Assembly: GCA_016744795.1 (NCBI GenBank)
Contig: JADGDR010000001.1
Location: 351,506-415,505 of the forward strand
Length of the DNA: 64,000 nt
From: Sulfurospirillum sp.
GTDB lineage: Bacteria; Campylobacterota; Campylobacteria; Campylobacterales; Sulfurospirillaceae
Direction of reading: 5' to 3'
Positions 47,145 through 55,546 of the stretch are shown piece after piece. How positions within the stretch are numbered: the first letter of the stretch is position 1; the number at the start of each line of letters is the position of its first letter. The notes below the pieces were generated by a model that saw only the letters and a program-made list of their open reading frames with translations, did not search any database and was not told the origin of the DNA. The translations under genes and the position numbers were made by a program.

Positions 47145-49190
47145 TTAAAATCTATACTTAAAAGCCACTCCTATTTTTCTAGGCTCTCCAGCTCTCGCAT
47201 ACCATGTATTAGAAACTTCAACAGCTCTTGTCTTATATGATTCGTCAAATACATTATTTGAATAAAGGTAAACATCGAAATCATTTTTTTCATATCCAAT
47301 TTTAATATTTGCAACGCCGTAACTTTGAGATTTTGTATTTTCATTATCAAAATATAAATCTTTAAAATATGCATAGTTTACTCCTGCATAGAATCCATTT
47401 ACATTTCTATAGGTAGTTCCAATATTAAAAGTAATTTTGGGTACATCTATTACATATTTACCACTATAATCCCTACTCCCTTGTTTATAAGAATCATACT
47501 TAGCATCAACATATGATGCTCCTGAAAATATATTTAATCCTTCCATTGCAAGATAGCTCAACTCTACTTCCATACCTTTACTTGTTGCTGTAGAAGCATT
47601 ATCTACATATACAGAAGTTCCTGAATCACTTAAAATTTCAACTTGCATATCATCCCAACTAATATAAAATGCAGATGTATTTAAACTTAGATTATTGACA
47701 ATTAATGATTTAAAACCTATTTCATAATTAATTGTAAATTCTGGAGCATAACTACTACCTATATCTTCTTTATCATTAAAACCACCACTTTTAAAACCTC
47801 TTGATATAGATAAATAAGGAACAAAATTATCATATTTATTATATGAAATAGCCAATTTTGGTAACCAAGCATCATAAGTAGCACTTTTATTCCCAGATAA
47901 ATCAGGATATCCCATAACAGCAAGCATTCCTACTCCACCTATACCTTCTTGAGAATAACTGAAGTCCTTTTTTTCTCTATCATATCTTAAACCTAAAGTT
48001 ACTTTAGTATTAGAAAAAGTTTTACTAACTTCTCCAAAAACAGCTGTTTCTAAAGTTTTTGTTTCACTTTTTTGATTTAATGTTTCAGGCGGTACACCCA
48101 TGCCCATATTTGTTAAATTCATGATTGCGTTATAGTCTCTTTTGTCTTTTTCAGAAAGTAAAAATAAGCCCCCAATCCATTGAATATCATTTTTAGTGTT
48201 AGATATAAATCTTAATTCTTGTGATAGATTTGAAACTTCTTTATTTAATTCTAAACTCATTAAATCTAAGGAAGTAAAATCAATATCATTACTCATGGCA
48301 TAATCTTCCAATCTATAAGATGTAACAGACACAACTTCTATATCTTTAAAATTGTAATTTACCTTTAGATTTACTCCATCTGCATCTTTCGTTGAGCCTC
48401 CTAAGTAATCTACGTTTATATCATCTTTTAAATCCTCTGAATCATAAAGAGCAAATTGGGCATAATATGGAGAATCATTTACTTGTTTATCGTAACTTAA
48501 TGTTAAATCTAAGTCATCATTAATTTTATTAAATAAAGTAATTTTAAAATCTTTATTTTCTTCTTTTCCTATCTTGTCATCGTCATTATATTTATTTGTA
48601 AAATACCCATCAGTTTTACTATATTTCATAGCAGCTCTTAATATTGTTTTATCATTAATCACTTTATTAACCATAATATTTACATTTTTTGTATTAAAAG
48701 AAGAATAATCTAATCCAACTTCTGCTAGGTCATATTTTTCTGGTTTTTTAGTGATGATATTTACTATACCAGCTTCAGAATTTCTACCATAAAGTGTACC
48801 TTGAGGTCCTTTTAAAACTTCAATTCTTTGAACATCCAATAAATTTAAATCGAGTCCATTATAATAAATATCATCTACATAAAAACCTACAGAAGGTATG
48901 CCCGTCATTGAACCAGTAATTCCACGCATTGAAGCAAATGTAGTCATTGCAGCTGGACCTGTTTTTGTAATATAGAAATTTGTTATAACATTTTGTAAAT
49001 CTATACTACTATTAATTAGCAAATCATTTAATTTTACATCATCTATTACACTTATTGTAGATGCTATTTGAGTTATATCTTTAACACCTTGTTTATCTGC
49101 TGTAACTGTTAACTTCTCAAGCGTAATATCTTGTGCGAATAAAGATAGCGATACCAAAGCCACCAAACTGATAATCCCTTTACTTTTCAT
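47145..49190 (-). CDS. TonB-dependent siderophore receptor
   Basis: A 681-residue outer-membrane receptor. After the signal peptide (MKSKGIISLVALVSLSLFA) comes a TonB box-like ITLEKLTVTADK, a plug domain with VQRIEVLKGPQGTLYGRNSE (the typical plug end), and a 22-strand barrel ending in aromatic F (GVAFKYRF). It resembles the FyuA/FptA group. It faces the AraC regulator gene across a 113-nt divergent region that holds a likely control site. Confidence 0.9.
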   Translation of the reverse strand: MKSKGIISLVALVSLSLFAQDITLEKLTVTADKQGVKDITQIASTISVIDDVKLNDLLINSSIDLQNVITNFYITKTGPAAMTTFASMRGITGSMTGIPSVGFYVDDIYYNGLDLNLLDVQRIEVLKGPQGTLYGRNSEAGIVNIITKKPEKYDLAEVGLDYSSFNTKNVNIMVNKVINDKTILRAAMKYSKTDGYFTNKYNDDDKIGKEENKDFKITLFNKINDDLDLTLSYDKQVNDSPYYAQFALYDSEDLKDDINVDYLGGSTKDADGVNLKVNYNFKDIEVVSVTSYRLEDYAMSNDIDFTSLDLMSLELNKEVSNLSQELRFISNTKNDIQWIGGLFLLSEKDKRDYNAIMNLTNMGMGVPPETLNQKSETKTLETAVFGEVSKTFSNTKVTLGLRYDREKKDFSYSQEGIGGVGMLAVMGYPDLSGNKSATYDAWLPKLAISYNKYDNFVPYLSISRGFKSGGFNDKEDIGSSYAPEFTINYEIGFKSLIVNNLSLNTSAFYISWDDMQVEILSDSGTSVYVDNASTATSKGMEVELSYLAMEGLNIFSGASYVDAKYDSYKQGSRDYSGKYVIDVPKITFNIGTTYRNVNGFYAGVNYAYFKDLYFDNENTKSQSYGVANIKIGYEKNDFDVYLYSNNVFDESYKTRAVEVSNTWYARAGEPRKIGVAFKYRF

Positions 49191-49303
49191 TTAAATCTCC
49201 TTAATTTCTTTGACAAATATATTTTTTATAGTATAATTATATTGAGAATAAATATCAATATGATTTTCATCATAGAACACTTACTTTTTATGAAAGAGAC
49301 CTC
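49191..49303. promoter_or_regulatory. Divergent control region of the siderophore cluster
   Basis: An ATATTGA-N9-TCAATAT inverted repeat (49239-49245 / 49255-49261) lies beside back-to-back TATAAT boxes for both strands (49232-49237 on +; 49236-49241 on -). The sequence around it, GAGAATAAATATCAATATGA, is Fur-box-like in base composition. Either Fur or the adjacent AraC protein could bind here; which one is not decidable by eye. Confidence 0.5.
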
Positions 49304-50263
49304 ATGTCATTAAAATTTAATTTAAATCAATTGGAAATGTTTAATAAACAATCCATGAATATGAAATTACCTGAAAACATAGGATATGGAGAAATTAGCC
49401 AACTTAATATAGAAGATGGATTAATTTTTCATAAATTTGATATCACACCAAAAGAAGATTTGGTAATAGAAAATAAATTTGAGAACCAACCATTATTGTC
49501 TTGCAACGCTTTTTTAAAAGGTGAAATTATTTACCATAATAAGCAATTTAAATTTGACAAAAAATTTAAAGAAAATCATTTAACCATTTCTGCCATAAAT
49601 GCAGATGATGGTCTTAGTTATTATAAAAAGAATATACATATAAAAACTTTTAATTTAATTCTTACTTCAAAATTTATTGAAAACAATATTTTAAAACATA
49701 CAAAAGAGGATAAACTTTATGAAATCATGGATAAACTGCATAAAAAACCTATTTTTGATATTTTAAAAGAAAATTGCTTCAATTATAATACTTTATTAAA
49801 TTTAAACAATATTGACAAAACACCATTTAATGGTGGGTTAGAAAAATTTTATATTCAAAGTAAGGTTTATGAATTATTATATAATTGTTTAAATATTTTA
49901 GAAGAAGATACTCAATATCTTTCAAAAGAAGACATATATTATCTTGAGAAAGTAAAAAAATATATTATTATTAATTTTAACAAAAATTTAAATTTATTAG
50001 ACTTAGCTAAGATAGGAAAAACTAATAAGAATAAACTTCAAAAAAATTTCAAGAACTATTATAAAAAAACTATTTTTGATTTTATCATAGACTGCAAAAT
50101 GCATAAAGCTAGAGATTTACTTAAAAATAGCGACTATAATATAAATGAAATTTCTAATATTGTTGGTTACAAGTATCAGGGTAATTTTTCTTTAGCATTT
50201 GTTAAAAAATTTGGTATACGTCCTAAAGATATGTTAAAAAGTAGAAGCTATCATTTAATGTAA
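49304..50263 (+). CDS. AraC-family regulator of the siderophore cluster
   Basis: A 319-residue PchR/YbtA-like regulator. The C-terminal 100 residues carry two helix-turn-helix units with LDLAKIGKTNKNKLQKNF and NISNEISNIVGYKY-like NEISNIVGYKYQGNFSLAF, ending in the family motif KKFGIRPKDML. The N-terminus would bind the ferric siderophore. It is divergent from the receptor gene and probably switches it on when the ligand is present. Confidence 0.85.
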   Translation: MSLKFNLNQLEMFNKQSMNMKLPENIGYGEISQLNIEDGLIFHKFDITPKEDLVIENKFENQPLLSCNAFLKGEIIYHNKQFKFDKKFKENHLTISAINADDGLSYYKKNIHIKTFNLILTSKFIENNILKHTKEDKLYEIMDKLHKKPIFDILKENCFNYNTLLNLNNIDKTPFNGGLEKFYIQSKVYELLYNCLNILEEDTQYLSKEDIYYLEKVKKYIIINFNKNLNLLDLAKIGKTNKNKLQKNFKNYYKKTIFDFIIDCKMHKARDLLKNSDYNINEISNIVGYKYQGNFSLAFVKKFGIRPKDMLKSRSYHLM

Positions 50264-50288
50264 CTCCTAAAAATATGGCTATTTTTAC

Positions 50289-51449
50289 TCACACTCGAGT
50301 AGGAAAACTCAGATAAAAAGTAGTTCCAATTTTTAGTGTTGATTCTATTTTTATTTTAATCTCATATGCATAACAAACTGTTTTTACTATATCTAACCCT
50401 ATTCCAAAACCGCCTATATCTTTACTCTTCCTCTCATATCTATCAAATATGGCTTTTTGATCATCTTTTGCTATACCTATGCCTTTATCTTCTATGCTAA
50501 AAATACGATTTTTTAGAGTTATCTTAACTTCTGTTTTTGCATACGAATATTTTAAAGCATTTGATATAAGATTATTTATAACTTTTTGTATGCGTGAGCG
50601 ATCCATATTAACCAAAGTTTTTTCTAAATAACACACTATAATATTGCCCTTACTTCCTGCAATTTCATCAAAAAATCTTACACTTTCTTTGACTAGTTCA
50701 CATAAATCAAACTCTTCATCTATGATTTCATCTTTGTCATTAAAGGCTATAAAAGAGAGTGAATTATATATTTGCGATATAAGCTTTGCACTAATTGAAA
50801 TGTGATTTACTACTCTTTTATCTATCTCTTTTTTATTTTTTAAAGTTGAAACACTCATCATTAATGCTGAAACTGGAGTATTTATATCATGTGCACTATC
50901 TTTAATAAAACAGTTTAGCTTTTCCATCCTAGCTTTAATTGGTGCTATTAGGAGTCTACTTAAAAAGTAACCAATAAAACCTATAAAAACAAGAGAGCAA
51001 AGTACAACCAGCCCAATAATTAAAATGAGTTTAAACCTTTGTTTAGCTCCTTCACTACCTTCTATAACTATATAACTAACACCTAAAAGAGGACTTTCAA
51101 GTTTATCTACATGATATTCATGTACATTATTTTTATACGCTTTTTGAGCTAAATATATTTTTTTTGTATCGAGATTTGAGTACAAAATATTGCCATCTTT
51201 ATCAAAAAGCCCAACACTAAGAGTTTGAGAATTTGTATTAAACTTGTACTCTTGTTTTTCCATTTGAGCATGCATAAGCTCTTTTTCTATCCACATCGCT
51301 TCACTTGACATCTCAATGGAACATTGATTTTCTATGGCAACTATCTCTTTATTGTAGTAAAAAAAACCTATTATAGAAACTAGAACCATTGCTGAGAGTA
51401 TATATATGGCTAAAAAACTAATAAGTGCTTTTTTCTCTTCACTATTCAA
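50289..51449 (-). CDS. Sensor histidine kinase
   Basis: A 386-residue kinase with two membrane helices (about 10-30 and 140-165) around a short periplasmic part, an H-box AHDINTPVSALMMSVS, N-box NNLISNALKYSY, and G-boxes EDKGIGIAKDD and GGFGIGLDIVK. It overlaps its response-regulator gene by 8 nt. Its signal is unknown; its position after the bufferin-like genes suggests a metal such as copper. Confidence 0.88.
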   Translation of the reverse strand: MNSEEKKALISFLAIYILSAMVLVSIIGFFYYNKEIVAIENQCSIEMSSEAMWIEKELMHAQMEKQEYKFNTNSQTLSVGLFDKDGNILYSNLDTKKIYLAQKAYKNNVHEYHVDKLESPLLGVSYIVIEGSEGAKQRFKLILIIGLVVLCSLVFIGFIGYFLSRLLIAPIKARMEKLNCFIKDSAHDINTPVSALMMSVSTLKNKKEIDKRVVNHISISAKLISQIYNSLSFIAFNDKDEIIDEEFDLCELVKESVRFFDEIAGSKGNIIVCYLEKTLVNMDRSRIQKVINNLISNALKYSYAKTEVKITLKNRIFSIEDKGIGIAKDDQKAIFDRYERKSKDIGGFGIGLDIVKTVCYAYEIKIKIESTLKIGTTFYLSFPTRV

Positions 51450-52098
51450 AGTAGTACCCGCTTCCTCTTATGGTTTGAATTCTCTCTTTGCCAAGTATAT
51501 TTCTTAGGTTTTTTATATAGACTCGTATCGTAGCATCACTTGGCATTGATTCATACTCCCAAAGATTTTGCATAAGCTCTTCTGCTGAAACGACTCTTTT
51601 TTTGTGGCTGCTTAAGTACAAAAGTATCTCACACTCTTTATGAGCTATTTGATGCTCAATATTTCCAATAATAAGCTTATTTTTTGTTGGAATCAAAGTT
51701 ATCTTAGAATCAAGTTGGACTATCTCTTCACTCTCTATAAAAAATCTTTTTTTAATATTATTTATTCGCAAATCCAACTCTTCTAAATCAAAAGGTTTCT
51801 TTATGTAATCATCACAACCACTTTCAAAACCATTTTTCATATGACTTGTATCTTGATAGGCTGTTATGACTATTGCAGGTGTTGTATTGTTGTATTCGCG
51901 CAGAGTTTTTACTACATCAAGTCCACTTTTTTTTGGAACATTAATATCAAATAGAAGTAAGTCAAACTTAGTGTCAACCGCCTCATCTAAAGCACGTTCT
52001 CCATCTTCAACATGAACAACATCATATCCACTCTCACGTAAATGGTGAGTAAGTATATCAGATAAAATTGGGTCATCTTCTAAGAGTAAAATTCTCAT
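51442..52098 (-). CDS. OmpR-type response regulator
   Basis: A 218-residue protein: receiver domain with phospho-acceptor Asp in LLLFDINVPKKSG (about residue 52) and Lys in DYIKKPFDLEE, then a winged-helix DNA-binding domain (VRVYIKNLR-type turn in ATIRVYIKNLRNILG). Transcribed with the downstream kinase and 58 nt after the DUF2063 gene, so it may belong to the same operon. Confidence 0.9.
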   Translation of the reverse strand: MRILLLEDDPILSDILTHHLRESGYDVVHVEDGERALDEAVDTKFDLLLFDINVPKKSGLDVVKTLREYNNTTPAIVITAYQDTSHMKNGFESGCDDYIKKPFDLEELDLRINNIKKRFFIESEEIVQLDSKITLIPTKNKLIIGNIEHQIAHKECEILLYLSSHKKRVVSAEELMQNLWEYESMPSDATIRVYIKNLRNILGKERIQTIRGSGYYFE

Positions 52099-52156
52099 AC
52101 TATTTCCTTTGAAGATATTATATACTTTTTGTGTGTAGTTTGCGTTTACATGTAGA

Positions 52157-52843
52157 CTATAAAGTTCTTAAAATTTGTAAATTATTTAACTCTGTTAATG
52201 TATCTAAGAAAAATGTTTCAACCTCTTCTTTACTCTGTTCGCTCATCTTTGCAATTGATTTAATAGCCTTTTCCAAGCCTTTTTTATCCATCTTTTTTAA
52301 AAGAAAATACAAGGGTAATGAAACCTCTCTAAATATAACTCGATAATTAACAAAATCATAAAAACCAAGAAGGTAGTACTCACTATTTTTATCAAAACTG
52401 CCTTTTTCAAAAATCTTATACTTCAACTTTTTTAAGACACAACTTTGGCTCAATCTATATTTATTTGCATATGAAAATTTTTCTACTTCTTGCTCACTAT
52501 AGTTTTTCATCATCAGTTCAATTTCAATCCACTCAAACCATAAAAGCTCATTTACATAAGGTATCTCTTCAAATAATTTTTTCTTTTTTACAAAAGTTCT
52601 AAACTCATTTGGCATTTTCCAAATTTTGATATTTTTTGCCCCATATTGCATAAACTCATAAACTATTTTTTCAAATTTTTTCTTATCTACATCTTTATAA
52701 AACAGAGGATAAGCCTTACTCAAAACATCGAAAAATACCTTATAAACTAAATGTCTATATACCTTTTGTCCATTTTTCTCAGATTTCTTTTTTCCAAAAG
52801 CTATTTCTATTAGGCTTTTTTGTTCATCAAACATTTCGTACAA
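52157..52843 (-). CDS. DUF2063 / BufC-HvfC-like RiPP partner protein
   Basis: A 228-residue protein whose N-terminal half (YRHLVYKVFFDVLSKAYPLF, KWMPNEFRTF-like KMPNEFRTFVKKKK, ELLWFEWIEIEL) fits DUF2063. DUF2063 proteins help MNIO (DUF692) enzymes recognise and modify their precursor peptides. It overlaps the MNIO gene by 17 nt. The C-terminal half is less conserved. Confidence 0.8.
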   Translation of the reverse strand: MYEMFDEQKSLIEIAFGKKKSEKNGQKVYRHLVYKVFFDVLSKAYPLFYKDVDKKKFEKIVYEFMQYGAKNIKIWKMPNEFRTFVKKKKLFEEIPYVNELLWFEWIEIELMMKNYSEQEVEKFSYANKYRLSQSCVLKKLKYKIFEKGSFDKNSEYYLLGFYDFVNYRVIFREVSLPLYFLLKKMDKKGLEKAIKSIAKMSEQSKEEVETFFLDTLTELNNLQILRTL

Positions 52844-53702
52844 CCTCTTGCATAACTTTATACTCTGTTTGCATCGCTTTATATGAAGGTATATTGTTAT
52901 CCCTTTCTATCATAACTGGAATATCTATTTTTTTTAGAGTCTCTTTTAAAAAGTCCCAAACCTCATCTGCAACTTTCATCCCATGAGAATCTATAAGCAT
53001 TCCTAGTTCTTTGTTTCTATAATGCCCAGCCACATGAATATAAGCTGCCTTGCTTAAATCAAGTTCATTTAAAAAAACGTGTGCATCAAAACCATGATTT
53101 TGTGAATTTACATAAATGTTATTTACGTCCAAAAGTAACTTTGCTCCAGATTTTTCCATAAGCTCATTAATAAAATCAACTTCTCGCATATCTGAGGGGG
53201 GAAGGCAATAGTAAGTTGCATTTTCCAACATTAACGGACGTTGTAAAAAATCTTCAACTCTTTTTATCTTTTCGCTCATAAATATTATGCTTTTTTTTGT
53301 CATATTTAAAGGAAGTAAATCATAAGTTTGCATACCCTCTAAGGAGCTAAAACTTATATGATCTGAATAGTGTTCAATGTTATATCTATCTAAAAAAGTT
53401 TTCATTTTTTTTAGAAATTTTTTATCAACTGGCTCATCTGAGCCAATTGATAAGGCAACGCCATGGGCGACTGTTGGTCTTAGAGATATCATTTGCTCAA
53501 ACTTCTCTCTATGATGATATGGAATATCAAACCAATTTTCAGGAGTAATCTCCCACCAATCTGGAAAAAATCCATTCTCATCTATATCTTGCAAAAACTC
53601 TTTTCTAAGACCTAGTCCTAATCCTTTTATGTTGTTCAAAACTTGAACCTTTAGATTAGCCGCACTTGCTTGTTGCATGTTTTCCATCAGCTGCTTTTGC
53701 AT
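52827..53702 (-). CDS. DUF692 / MNIO-family RiPP-modifying enzyme (BufB-like)
   Basis: A TIM-barrel enzyme of about 290 residues with iron-binding residues conserved in the MNIO family: HYSDHISFSS, LPLNMTKKS, LMLENATYYCLPPSDM, LLLDVNNIYVNSQN, YIHVAGHYRNKE, LIDSHGMKVADEVW and VMIERDNNIPSY. These enzymes change cysteine residues of precursor peptides. Its 5' end overlaps the precursor gene in another frame by 47 nt. The start is unresolved: ATGs at 53702, 53687 and 53678 are possible and none has a clear ribosome site. Confidence 0.88.
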   Translation of the reverse strand: MQKQLMENMQQASAANLKVQVLNNIKGLGLGLRKEFLQDIDENGFFPDWWEITPENWFDIPYHHREKFEQMISLRPTVAHGVALSIGSDEPVDKKFLKKMKTFLDRYNIEHYSDHISFSSLEGMQTYDLLPLNMTKKSIIFMSEKIKRVEDFLQRPLMLENATYYCLPPSDMREVDFINELMEKSGAKLLLDVNNIYVNSQNHGFDAHVFLNELDLSKAAYIHVAGHYRNKELGMLIDSHGMKVADEVWDFLKETLKKIDIPVMIERDNNIPSYKAMQTEYKVMQEVVRNV

Positions 53703-53889
53703 GCTCTTTCATCATCTTTTTCTTTTTCATCATCTCTTCAGATGTCATCTTTACATCTTTGTCTTTAGTCATCATTTTTTCTGACTTACTCATATCTTTA
53801 TCGCTCTTCATCTCAGCTGCCACACCAGCAGTCGCTGTGATAAGAGTTGCACCCAAAAGTGCCCCAGCTAACTTTAGTTTAGTGTTCAT
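53656..53889 (-). CDS. Met-rich bufferin-like RiPP precursor with C-terminal KCG
   Basis: A 77-residue exported peptide. A Sec signal peptide (MNTKLKLAGALLGATLITAT, cut near AGVAA) precedes a mature part rich in Met, Lys and Asp (at least nine Met, several in pairs) and ending HATSKCG. The single Cys in a KCG ending resembles the EGKCG motif that MNIO enzymes modify in HvfA-like peptides. The pairs of Met could bind Cu(I). The next genes are the MNIO and DUF2063 partners, which gives the family by context. The final product and metal are unknown. Confidence 0.78.
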   Translation of the reverse strand: MNTKLKLAGALLGATLITATAGVAAEMKSDKDMSKSEKMMTKDKDVKMTSEEMMKKKKMMKEHAKAADGKHATSKCG

Positions 53890-53951
53890 AACAATCCTTT
53901 ATATAAATTACATAATTGTAACAATTTAATGTGTAGTGAATATTTAGTCCC

Positions 53952-54207
53952 TTATCTAACATAAACCATTTCGGCATTTGCTTCTTTGTTATGAGTAAAG
54001 ACTAAATCATTACCTGACGCTGAAACATGACATGCTATGCACCCTATTGGACTTCCTTTAGCAACTTTTCCTGCTAAAAACATCTTTTTTGGGTTCATCA
54101 TTATCTCACCATTTGGCTTGTACTTTACCCAAAACCAATGCGACAACACTAGAAACCATCAATGCCAATGCAATTACGATTGCAGATATGAACTTAATTT
54201 CCATCAT
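53952..54207 (-). pseudogene. Remnant of a cytochrome P460-type gene
   Basis: One frame (54106-54207) encodes a signal peptide, MMEIKFISAIVIALALMVSS and on, then stops. A second frame (to 53952) encodes only the end of a P460-like cytochrome: HWFWVKYKPNGE, GKVAKGSPIGCIACHVSA, GNDLVFTHN. The haem site CIACH is intact, but the front of the domain is gone and the two parts are out of frame. Best explained as a gene with an internal deletion plus a frame change. P460 assignment is by motif memory. Confidence 0.65.
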
Positions 54208-54309
54208 ATTCTCATTAAATTTTCCAAATTGTACCTGCCTAGTGTGTAGTAATGATTTAGCTAACGTGTAGGTTTCGTGTAGTCTGATTTTATGCTATAC
54301 TTCCGCACC

Positions 54310-54819
54310 ATGATTAGAAAACTATTTAAAAGAAATAATAAAAAAACAAAACTAGATGCATTTATAAAAAAATACAAGATTCCACGTGAATACTTGTCAG
54401 TTAACAGAAAGTCCATAACACGTGGACTTATGGTAGGTATATTTTGGGGCTTTATCCCTATGCCTATGCAGATGTTAGCAGTTGTTTTTACTACACCTTT
54501 TTTCAGATTTAACGTTCCTATTGCTATAGCAACTGTTTGGCTAAGCAACCCTGTAACTATGCCTTTTATGTACTATATGGAGTATCTAACTGGTACATTT
54601 TTACTTGGGCATGACTCTTTACATGTAGAACTAACCATGCATTGGTTTTCAACTCATCTTGGTGATATTTTTATACCACTTTATGTTGGTACATTTTTCT
54701 ATGCTATTACTGTTTCTATTATTGTTTACTACAGCATCAACTGGCTCTGGATAAAATCTGTCCGCCAAGAAAAACGTCACCAAAAAAGAAAAGACAATAA
54801 AAAGAAACAAAACAAGTAA
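54310..54819 (+). CDS. DUF2062 membrane protein
   Basis: A 169-residue protein with a basic N-terminus, the DUF2062 signature GLMVGIFWGFIPMPMQMLAV and WLSNPVTMPFMYYMEYLTG, and three or four membrane helices, ending in a very basic tail. DUF2062 proteins have no settled function. The ATG at 54310 is preferred to one 18 nt upstream; neither has a clear ribosome site. Confidence 0.8.
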   Translation: MIRKLFKRNNKKTKLDAFIKKYKIPREYLSVNRKSITRGLMVGIFWGFIPMPMQMLAVVFTTPFFRFNVPIAIATVWLSNPVTMPFMYYMEYLTGTFLLGHDSLHVELTMHWFSTHLGDIFIPLYVGTFFYAITVSIIVYYSINWLWIKSVRQEKRHQKRKDNKKKQNK

Positions 54820-54874
54820 CCAAATCGTAATAAACTTTCAATAAAGTTCTAGTATATAAATACCAAGGACAGAT

Positions 54875-55546
54875 ATGTTAGATAGATATGAAAAACAACT
54901 TCAAGAGTTACATGAGCTTTTAAAAACATTAGGACAGAGCATTATAGATGCTGCCAATGAAGCTGAGAATGGGGTAAATACCCTTACATGTAAAAACTTT
55001 GACAACGCAAAAAATACATTAAAAAATACAGAAAATAGTGCCAACCAAATTGACCAAAGCATACTCAAAACCTTTGCTCTATTTGAACCAGAAGCTCTAG
55101 AGCTTAGAGAATTAGTTGCTTACTTAAAAATTACAAGTGAAATTGTAAGAATGAGTGATAACATAAAAAGTTTTAGCAGACGTATGAAAGGTCACATTAA
55201 TTCAGAAGTAGATTTTTCAATTCTTCAAGAGTACTCAAACCTCCTTGCAAAAAGTGCTTTTAGCTCAATAGATTTTGCGATAGAGTCTTTACATGTAAAG
55301 GACAAAGAAGATATAACTGACCTTTATAGAAAAGTATGTGTTGAAGAGAGTAAAACAGATGATTTATACTCTATTTTAGAAAAAAATATCATGGCTAATT
55401 TATGCAAAGATATAGAAAAATCAGCCCAATCTATAGAGATTTTAAGTACAATGAGAAAACTAGAACGCATGGCTGATAGGTCTGTGAACATCACCAAGCT
55501 AATGCTATTTGCAAGAAATGGAGGAGAGATAAAACACTTTGGATAA
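54875..55546 (+). CDS. phoU: PhoU-family phosphate regulator
   Basis: A 223-residue all-helical protein with two PhoU repeats; KITSEIVRMSDNIKSFSRRM and MRKLERMADRSVNITKLM carry the acidic metal-binding residues. PhoU links the Pst transporter to the PhoR kinase. It overlaps phoB by 8 nt, although pstSCAB is 40 kb away in the window. Confidence 0.88.
   Translation: MLDRYEKQLQELHELLKTLGQSIIDAANEAENGVNTLTCKNFDNAKNTLKNTENSANQIDQSILKTFALFEPEALELRELVAYLKITSEIVRMSDNIKSFSRRMKGHINSEVDFSILQEYSNLLAKSAFSSIDFAIESLHVKDKEDITDLYRKVCVEESKTDDLYSILEKNIMANLCKDIEKSAQSIEILSTMRKLERMADRSVNITKLMLFARNGGEIKHFG

Noticed and set aside
53952..54149. Short frame as a complete small cytochrome
   Set aside because: It starts at a GTG inside the signal-peptide frame of the remnant and lacks its own signal peptide and most of the domain.
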